Shown in pieces: positions 56,314-64,000 of a stretch of 64,000 bases of DNA. How positions within the stretch are numbered: position 1 is the stretch's first letter; every line of letters begins with the position of its first letter. This stretch comes from Sarcomyxa edulis (lineage: Eukaryota; Basidiomycota; Agaricomycetes; Agaricales; Mycenaceae), in the NCBI GenBank assembly GCA_009761415.1, contig QUOL01000004.1, positions 2,418,001-2,482,000 on the forward strand, written 5' to 3'. A program made the position numbers and the translations under genes. Below the pieces are notes generated by a model that made no database searches, was not told where the DNA came from, and saw only the letters and a list, made by a program, of their open reading frames with translations.

Positions 56314-57966
56314 TCCCGTCGGATTTTTTTTTAGCAGCCAAATCCTGGGACTAACTAACTTACACGTGACATATTGCCTTATATAGATGCGGCCCGGTCA
56401 TCCGGTGCCACCCATGAAATGTTGTCAATACCACCGAGCTCGAGAGTACTGAACATATACACATTTTGTTATATATATCCAACACCAGCTACTCACAATG
56501 TTCAGCCATCTGTATATACTCCACCCCAACCTGCGTCCTTCAATATTTCTGGCCTCGTTTGTCTTCTCGGATACTGTACTGACATGTTTCACAAGTCCAC
56601 TCGTTGACAACGTATTCGAGATGAACATAAATATCCAGGTGGTACTGAAGGCACAGATAGTCAGAGCATATCTCCTGAGAAGCAAAGGGGAACACACCTA
56701 TTGTGTTTTGCATCCGCGCACACCTACGGTAGAACGCTCATTGGGAGAGACAACATGATTGCCACACGAGCATTCGGATATACTTCCTGTGTCTCGAGTG
56801 CGACGATTACGGCCAGATAGAGTCTTCAGAGCATCCACTGTGAAATGGTTAGGGTGCACGCGTCACGGCGAGGGGCAATGGCTCGGCCAATTGTTCATTC
56901 GAGAGCTCGGGTGAGACTTGGAGGAGTCTGGAAGTGATTGAATCATCGGTGATGTCTCGACATTTGATCGAAATACTCACCGGGTCTGAAATTTCGCCTT
57001 CTCCAACGATGCCAGCATTGGCAGGGTTCAGACTGAGGTCCACACCGGTATCCGAGTCTGAGTCTCTATCGATCACATTGAGTCTATGTTTCTAGTGGAT
57101 TGCCATTCAATCGCCATTGCTTATTAGAGCTGATTGAGAGCTTGGTGATGTCATGCACTAGTAGTTCAGGCTCAGCATCAAGCCCAAGTCAAGACTGCAA
57201 CTTACCAGAGTTTTTTTCCACCCGAATCGCTCACCGTTGAATCTGAGTCAGAATCACTGGTGTGGTGCTCGCCGAATGCAGTTTTGATGGCATGTTCGGA
57301 CTCGGATGAATTATCATTCACGTCTTCGTCATGTGTTGCTCTGTCCAAGCCTTCCAAATTAGTGATAGCAAGACTGTACAGTGCACTGTAGATGAGAGAC
57401 GAGTGTCGAGTTTACTGTAACGTCAATCGCGTGACTGCCAGCTTGGGTAACTCAACTCGGCAGTCTCGGCTCCACCACAAAAAAAGACCTGGATAATTCA
57501 AGTGTATATGGCAAGTCTATGGACCCGTCTTGGACTCATTTTGACCTCAATATGCCTCAAATAGCCTGTGAATTACTACAAAAAAATTACCTTCCGAAAA
57601 AAATTTAGCGGCCTGACGGCCGGACTAACTAACCCACGTGATATGGCATATTTTTTTTCTGGGACCCCCTTGATGGGAGCCTGCCAACCTGCACAGCTCG
57701 GGAATTGCCGTGACTGTCGTATCTGTGATTCGTCTGGATCAAGTTCGAGAAAGCACAGAAATCTACCGCGATCACACGAGATTCGAGAGAGGAGGATTAA
57801 TTCTAGGTACTAAGTAATCTATGTCTAAGAGCACACGATCTCGACCAATCTTGGTCCAATGACTTCAAAGAGCCGCATAAGCATCCTGAATCTGCGATAA
57901 TTGATAACCTACCAGTGTCAAGTGAGTAGACTCCACAATAATAATTGAACATGAGCCATCAGTATT
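56314..57966. other. Non-coding region with short dispersed repeats
   Basis: About 1.65 kb. Two related ~55-bp segments (56331-56385 and 57602-57660) share ggactaactaac, cacgtga and an AT-rich end. The second continues into gggacccccttgatgggagc, which recurs inverted at 48401. Acidic frames at about 56950-57060 and 57240-57340 (-), with DSDSDTGVDLSLNPANAGIV and SEHAIKTAFGEHHTSDSDSD, may be exons of a small gene that I could not complete. Confidence 0.4.
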
Positions 57967-60077
57967 TCACTCACGCATTAGAGGACAACTAGCCAAAAAT
58001 AGGGACATAGCCGTCAAACCGCGCTCGAAAGCCGAGACCAGATTCCGCTCTCCATCCAGAGGTACGTCTTGAGCCCAAGCTGGTCGCAGAGACCTTAGAA
58101 GAGATATCTCATCTATGAACACCTGAGTTGCCGATACCCATATCGTCTGCGAGGAAACAAGGAAGGCCATTTTATGTGAGATTTATCCATATGAAGGGAG
58201 AGAGAGGGTGACTTACACCCATGATCGGATTCAAATGCGCGAAATCACGAAGCGTGATGGCAGCGATGATTCCTACGATGGTTTGTGCCGCCGAAACTCG
58301 TTTCTGCCTAGAGGTCGGGTTGGACTGTGAAAAGATGGCGTGGAGCTCAATCATGGCGGCGTTGGTGATGCTATGGGCAACGAGGAGCGTGCGGGCCATG
58401 CTTGGCGTCGCGTGTGCGAGTTGGTTTGGAGGGAGCAGAGTGTTCTTGAATGTGTCGAGGACAGCATTCAGAGATACGAAGGATGCGTTGAAGGCGCTAG
58501 ATTCTTGCTGCGACATATCTGACCATGAAGTTCGTAAGTAAAAAGACACAATCAAATTCGAGGAGACTCACTGATTTTCCATCCCCTCGAGAGGTCGTAA
58601 ACACGTTGCCATATGATGGAAGCTTTGGCGTGCATGGCCATGGTAGACATCCTCGCATCTGCATTGTCAGGAGTATTGCTCAAGAATCTCTCAATAGTGT
58701 AACTATTGCGAAAGTCCGGAGGCAAACGACCCTGGCAATGAAGGTGAGACCGATTGAAACGACAGCTGATAGACCACGTACCTGTGCATAATCTCGAACC
58801 TCCAGAGGCCACGGAGTATCGATTTGCGCACCAGGTACATCGGTCGGATAAGCAACATTAGGTGGCGCACCCAACGCTACGGCCCAAGACTGGTCTAGAA
58901 TGAACACAGCCCAACACGCTCTGATTCTCTCTCCTTCTTCGACGCTATCCTGTGGAGGGCTCAATGCTGACCTCACGGAAGTGGCTGGACGATCAGTGCG
59001 GATTTTGTTGAGCGCACCACTGACGCTTATGGAAATGGCAGCGCTGACGTGGTATTTACCTTCCAAGAATCGTCCGCAAGAAAAGAAATAATGAGCGAGG
59101 AGGACTTCAGATTGAAGGGCGTGCATAATCTTGTGCGGGTGGCTGCTGTTTGAGAGAGCGGTGGCCGTTTCGTGTAAGGCTCGTGAGAGGAGTATCTGCT
59201 CGTGAGATTGAGAAGAATTGAGACCAGAGAGACGTGTTCCGATGAGGTATACAACAATGAGGAGAGCCACGTCTGGACGAGAAGGGTGGCTTATGGGAGC
59301 ATTACGGAGAGCTGCGATCCGAAAACGAGACGGATCGAGGAAGAAACCAAACTCGGAGGAATAGACTAGGAAGGTGTCCACTCTATTTTGACCGTGTCAG
59401 ATAAAGTCATAGGATTTTTAGAACGCGTACTTACAAGTTCTGCGCGTAGTTCGAAGGAGGTTCTCCGGATGTCCACCACGAGCTCTGCGACGGAGAGTTT
59501 GAAAGACTGTCATTGAGCCCATGACCCTTAGAGACTTAGTTGTATAAGATTCGTCAGTCAACAAAGAGACCTGGAGAAAGGATTCGAGCTGACGAAACGT
59601 GCACATACCTCGACGGTGGTGAGAAGTTGCACTAGCTTGTGAATTAGACTCAGTATACGGGTCATGCAGCTGAATCGAAGACACAGGCTGATCTGGATGC
59701 TCCAATTCGTAGATACGCGCCTCGACGCGGGAAATATCCTCTTCGAGGACCTGGATCCTGGAACGTCCTTGCCCGGACATGTATTCACAGTCTTCGGGTC
59801 TGTTAGCAGCAAAGCATTTCCCGCAAGTGGGACGAACACCGTCGCACCTCTTGCAAAAATGAAAGAGACAGTGAGCAAAAGCAACAGAGAAGACTCAGAC
59901 ATAGCAATTGGCCGACTTACCATCTTTCGACGCCTGAAAACATCATAATTCAATGTGCGTGTCAGATATTGAACATGAGGAATTCATTTCTGTTCATGCT
60001 CACCTGCAATTTGTACAAGCGCGTCCTCGTCGAAGGTTTGTCGGCGGCGCGCTAGAAGATGGGCTCTCGGAGGACAT
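57967..60077 (-). CDS. Zn2Cys6 fungal transcription factor
   Basis: DNA-binding regulator with a binuclear zinc cluster and a fungal-specific factor domain. Start ATG 60077 (MSSESPSSSAPPTNLRRGRA) leads to CTNC-R, then a 13-nt exon (59921-59933) encoding RRKM. The next exon gives RCDGVRPTCGKCFAANRPED then CEY. The six cysteines fit C-x2-C-x6-C-x5-12-C-x2-C-x6-9-C. A helical linker (RIQVLEEDISRVEARIYELE) can dimerise. The middle domain includes ALRNAPISHPSRPDVALLIV, HYFFSCGRFLEGKYHVSAAI and GERIRACWAVFILDQSWAVA, typical of PF04082. The 3' end is uncertain: the frame stops at 57967, but a further exon ending IQDAYAAL near 57850-57880 is possible. Targets unknown. Confidence 0.85.
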
Positions 60078-61814
60078 GAGTATGCACAGTTCTCTTCTGA
60101 ATGAGCTGAGTTATTCTGTAATGTGTTATGGCCATTCTCAGACGACGGAACTATCTTATATACTCATTTTCTGCGAGTCACATTTCTTGTTGGAATAAAA
60201 GCCATTAATCCTTCAAGCCTCGGTTTCGGTCTACAGCGGGGATCCAGAGGGCTGAGACGGACTTGTTTGCGGTGCGATTCCGATGTCGATGAATGCAATG
60301 ATAGCTTTCGAACTCTTTGAATGTCGTGACATGGTGGTCAGCAAGCAAGAGCACTTTCGGTCTTGAGCTTGTCGCCGAAGTCGATTGTTTCCCACGATCT
60401 GGGCTGAATTATTTTTTGATTTTCCGACTCTTGCTCCCAACGTGCTCCTTCGAATTGACGTTCGGCGCTCACTGGTCTCAATTGTTCTGATATGATTAGG
60501 CAGTGCGTATTTATGTATCAAATTTCCAGTCCTGCTTAGAACGATACAACGTGCCAACTTCTCAAAAGACATTTTCAGGACTCTTTCGGCTTATCGTCCA
60601 TCGTTGATGCGCGGTGCTATCCATAGACCGACCATTATGCGACGCGTCACGTCCAAAATCGCGTTGACTTTTGCGCTCTCTTCGCAGCCATAACGCTACC
60701 TTACTGTGATTTGTGCCCAAATCATCCGTTCGTCGGACTCCCCAGGAGTTGCCGTTGTCCTCGCGGCGCGCAGCCCGAACTACCTCACCCTCCGGCATCA
60801 CTTTTTGATGCACTGGCAGTGCAACATCCTGACCGGGTACGATTTTGAGTATATACTTCGTTCCCTGGTTGACTCATAACCGAAAACAAGGCCTGTGAGT
60901 CCTCGTGTGTCGGAGACAGACCATTCGTTCGTTCTCTGGAGATCAATTCGTGTGGGTCTTCTCAACAGAAAGACTCAGACTACATCACGAGAAGTTCTCC
61001 TCCACTATTTGCTTTGGCTTCTTACAACTCACGTATCGCCCATCGTATCTGGATTGGGATGACAAGAATCTCGCTGAGTACCCACGCTGAAACCTACGAG
61101 TCATGCCTCTGAACTGGTGTATGTTCCCCGATTGCTCAGTCCGGATCCCCGTTCAAACGTTGTACTGTTGACTCTGTGCGCCTGCATTGGCACATACTAT
61201 ATTCGGCACCCCGGGTCTCAACAACCTTGCACAAGTTGCCGCAACCCGTCGGGCGTTTTGATCAATTATTTGGTTCGGGCGCTCCTGCCAAACTCCCCCG
61301 CCTGGCCTTGATAATTCCGGCATCAAGAATGAGCAAGGTGTAATACATAGGCTTATTGCTGTTCAAGGCCCCATCAGTGTCTATATACATTCTATCCCCC
61401 TGAAATTCCTTTGCAGTTTGTATGCACTCAGTACTAGTGCCATCATGACCATATCAGACCGACGCAACAAGCAGTCCTGTGTGCTTGATGCGTACTGATA
61501 CTCAAGGAAGGCAGCGGCCCAAAGGCGTAAGAGGAGTTAAGAAGACATATGCCTTTCGAGAGCAGTGTCTCATCAGTCTACATCGCCGACAAAGAACAGA
61601 TCCTTGAAAAGGGCATATGTATATGAATCTGGACATTGATGAACGAGAGTGTTTGAGGTACTTGGTACTAGGATCTTGTGATGGTACAATCTACAATGTG
61701 AGTCAGGCAAGTAAAGGGGGAAAACAAATTTTGTGCTGAGTTCAACGGCAAGGAAAAGGTGTGTATAGTAGCCTTCGACGTGTCCGTATTGAGGCCACTG
61801 CATTTTTTACGGAC
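60078..61814. other. Intergenic, no supported gene
   Basis: About 1.7 kb. The minus frames at 60231-60572 and 60562-60813 overlap plus frames and lack motifs. The TF promoter lies at the left and the MYND 3' end at the right. No RNA gene was recognised. Confidence 0.4.
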
Positions 61815-63694
61815 TCATGCACGCTCGCACTCGATCTTATGACCTGCTTTCCAGTCTCTGCGCGAAAGTCAGCAAAGTATCGACACACAATATAGCCTTC
61901 GAAGCACTCACTCGCGTTGGCATTCCTTTCCGCAATACCAAACCGAGGAACACCGCCTACACACATGCCTGAGTTTCTTCTCAACATCTTCCCCTCCTAT
62001 CTTCCCTCGCTTCAAACACCGTGCATTGCCACACTGCTTCTCCTGTCTCCACTTGACTCGTAACCCCTGCTCGGTGATATTTAAAGCGTGCGCTAAGGCA
62101 TCCCATATCTTCAAGGCTTCCGAAGTAGGTTCCGGATCGGTTGTTGGATTATACGTCGGGAATTCTGACTTGATATGGTCCAAAAGGACTCCACGAGCAA
62201 AACAATATAGCCTTTCGACGCCTGCTCGAGTGAGCCGGATCAAAGTCGGTATGAATCGTTTATAGCAAGTGCAGGTCCCTGGACATGCAGAGACTTGTAT
62301 TTGCGTCGTGAGGTGTGTAAAGAAAATATGCCAATGCCCTAGACACATGTGCAAGATAATTGAGTGAGACGGATATCTTAGTGAGAGAGTAGAGTCGCAC
62401 TAGTTTTTAACTTCTCATCGAAGATGAGGCCCCTCACAGCGATATCGAGCATAGAAGAATGTTCGAGCATATATATCATACCCTCCACATGCTGCGGAGC
62501 TAATATTGGCCTAAACAGAAGAGACATCAGACGTCGAAGATCAAACAAAACTTTGAGTGCTCATACCAGATGGTGAGCAAGGTAGCTCTTATAACATGTA
62601 TCGTTCTAACGGTCGTTCCTTCTTTCAACTGACGGACTACCGCCGTCGAGAGCTCAACGCAGATATTCGAAGAGACCAGAACCTTGGAAAACGGTGTTAC
62701 ATCGGTAGGAAGGGACGTCAAATATCCATCAGGTACGCCGGAAAAATGATGCAGAGCGAATAATTCACTGTAGAGATTGTCATCAATCAAGGTAGGCGAT
62801 GAGAGAAGCCGCTGGGATTGGCGAACTATGACGTCGAGAGAGACTGCCTTGATGGCTAGTTCGACGGTCGGTTCATGACCGGGGGCTGAAAAGAGAAGGT
62901 GCATTGTACGAAACGTATCTCCACGCAATACTGGGTCCGTAGACATGTTTGCCCAACAATGCGTGGCCAGCGCGACGATGGCCTTATTGCGCCGAAATCT
63001 ACTCGAAGTTCGAGATCAACTTCTTCGGGCAGATCGAGGTAGACACTTACTGAGGTCTGAGATCCAGTGCATAAGAACAGGATCGGATGAGTTGAGTGAC
63101 GAGAGAGCGCTTGAAATCAGCCCCTGGTGTGGCTGGCAAGAGGTCGTTGAGGTCGAACCAAATGATATCGAAAATTTCTCTCCAAGCGGCTCGAAGCTCT
63201 GTCAGACACGCAGGCGTTGGACACTCAGACTCTGGAGTTGGCTCCAATGTCTCTTTCTTGACAAGTATGGGTTCAAGATAATGAATGATACCCTGCACAG
63301 GAAGCTCCCAGTGGCAGGGTGGAACGAAGTATGGGTCGTCAGAAATTTCAAATAGAGGCATGTTGATGTTTCTCCCGTTGAGTATGTGTTGGATGTATAG
63401 CGTCAGAGATGTTACCGCAGGCCTAGTGCCAGGACTATCATGATGGATATCACAATGGCGCAGACGTGAATCGGCAGGGGTCGAGCACATAATAGCATGG
63501 AAAAGGGCAGCATGTTCGTTTGACAACGCACTAGTGTTTCCATCGGAGGATGTGGGACTCGAATATCGAGACGAAACGGCTGCAAAGACTTCCTCGGTAG
63601 CACCGAAAGGATCTTGCTTGACGCGTTCCAGGTAAGTAGTGGCCAAAGGGCTTTGACACGCGGGGCACGAGGGGCGTTCGCAAGGAGGATACAT
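61815..63694 (-). CDS. MYND-type zinc-finger protein
   Basis: Long helical protein with a C-terminal MYND finger, a class strongly expanded in Agaricomycetes. Start ATG 63694 (MYPPCERPSCPACQSPLATT) is in frame with AAWREIFDIIWFDLNDLLPA. Splicing at about 63055 gives AIVALATHCWANMSTDPVLR, then AIKAVSLDVIVRQSQRLLSS and DGYLTSLPTDVTPFSKVLVS. The next join gives PILAPQHVEGMIYMLEHSSM. The last exons encode CGNARCLKRGKIGGEDVEKK, then HVCRRCSSVWYCGKECQRED and WKAGHKIECERA, ending at 61815. The Cys/His spacing fits MYND, which binds proline-rich peptides in other proteins. Upstream coding exons past 63694 cannot be excluded. Confidence 0.8.
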
Positions 63695-64000
63695 GGCAAG
63701 AGGTCCTTTATCGTCGACAGGCGAAGAATAGAGAAGTAGTAATCAAGTACAAGCGGTGGTCGACTCGTAATATATGCAGTCTGCGAGAGCGTTGAGAAGT
63801 GGGAAGTTTGAACGAGAGAAATAAGTAATTAGAGCGTACTTATAGATCCAGGCTACTTTGCTTGAACAAGAAAGCGTCCGAAGGCTTGAACAACGACGAA
63901 CTTGTGCAATTGTACGGCGCAATCATGGCGGTGGCATGCCAGTGAGCGTCGAAGAAGCTGTAAAACTTTTTAGCGCCACCTTGATAATTTGCTACAAATC
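63695..64000. other. Upstream region of the MYND gene
   Basis: Contains the promoter side of the MYND gene up to the window edge. No other gene is visible. Confidence 0.35.

Noticed and set aside
57600..57690. Small nuclear RNA suggested by actaac and T-runs
   Set aside because: A related copy at 56331 and a partial inverted copy at 48401 indicate a dispersed DNA repeat; no promoter element or Sm site was recognised.

Overview
The window is nuclear DNA from a mushroom-forming basidiomycete (Agaricomycetes-like). The grounds are short introns (about 45-65 nt) in nearly every gene, an AA9 lytic polysaccharide monooxygenase, KDZ-type transposase relatives, NmrA-like tandem duplicates and alpha-kinases. 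Coding regions were joined by eye at GT-AG (occasionally GC-AG) introns. Coordinates of spliced genes are start-to-stop spans.

Housekeeping block, 0.4-12 kb: ORC1 (-) and a YPI1-type PP1 inhibitor (+) share a 139 bp divergent promoter. A lineage-type gene with heptad repeats follows (+), then a DHHC palmitoyltransferase (-) that seems to need a 1-nt micro-exon, then the kinetochore gene DSN1/MIS13 (-).

Accessory block, 12-23 kb: an array of about 33 short imperfect palindromes spaced every ~38 bp (12.07-13.38 kb) lies just downstream of a KDZ-like transposase gene (-). Next come a gene with seven and a half 90-bp coding repeats (-), an RNase H1 N-terminal/viroplasmin-domain gene (+), an SP-repeat protein (-), and a decayed tandem duplicate of a small basic-helix gene (+).

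LTR-flanked element, 23.4-34.9 kb: two nearly identical 1.64 kb direct repeats with TG...CA ends flank 8.2 kb of + strand genes. These are five diverged paralogs in tandem, each behind a TATAAA box, followed by a protein with a central Zn2Cys6 cluster. I see no reverse transcriptase, integrase or protease. The outer flanks do not match as a target-site duplication. The left LTR replaces the 3' end of one gene, and the right LTR cuts an alpha-kinase in a second transposon.

Inverted DNA-transposon pair, 34.9-56.3 kb: copy A (34.9-37.86 kb, truncated) and copy B (48.45-56.31 kb, with ~80 bp imperfect inverted termini and TCCCG on both sides) carry an integrase-core gene and an alpha-kinase gene. 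Copy B also contains a PCF11 gene without its N-terminal CID. The 10.6 kb between the copies holds an AA9 LPMO (+), two tandem NmrA-like genes (-), a possible Ser/Tyr-rich gene and about 5 kb with little recognisable coding.

Right end, 56.3-64 kb: a short-repeat-bearing non-coding region, a Zn2Cys6 transcription factor (-) with a 13-nt micro-exon inside its zinc cluster, and a MYND-finger protein (-).
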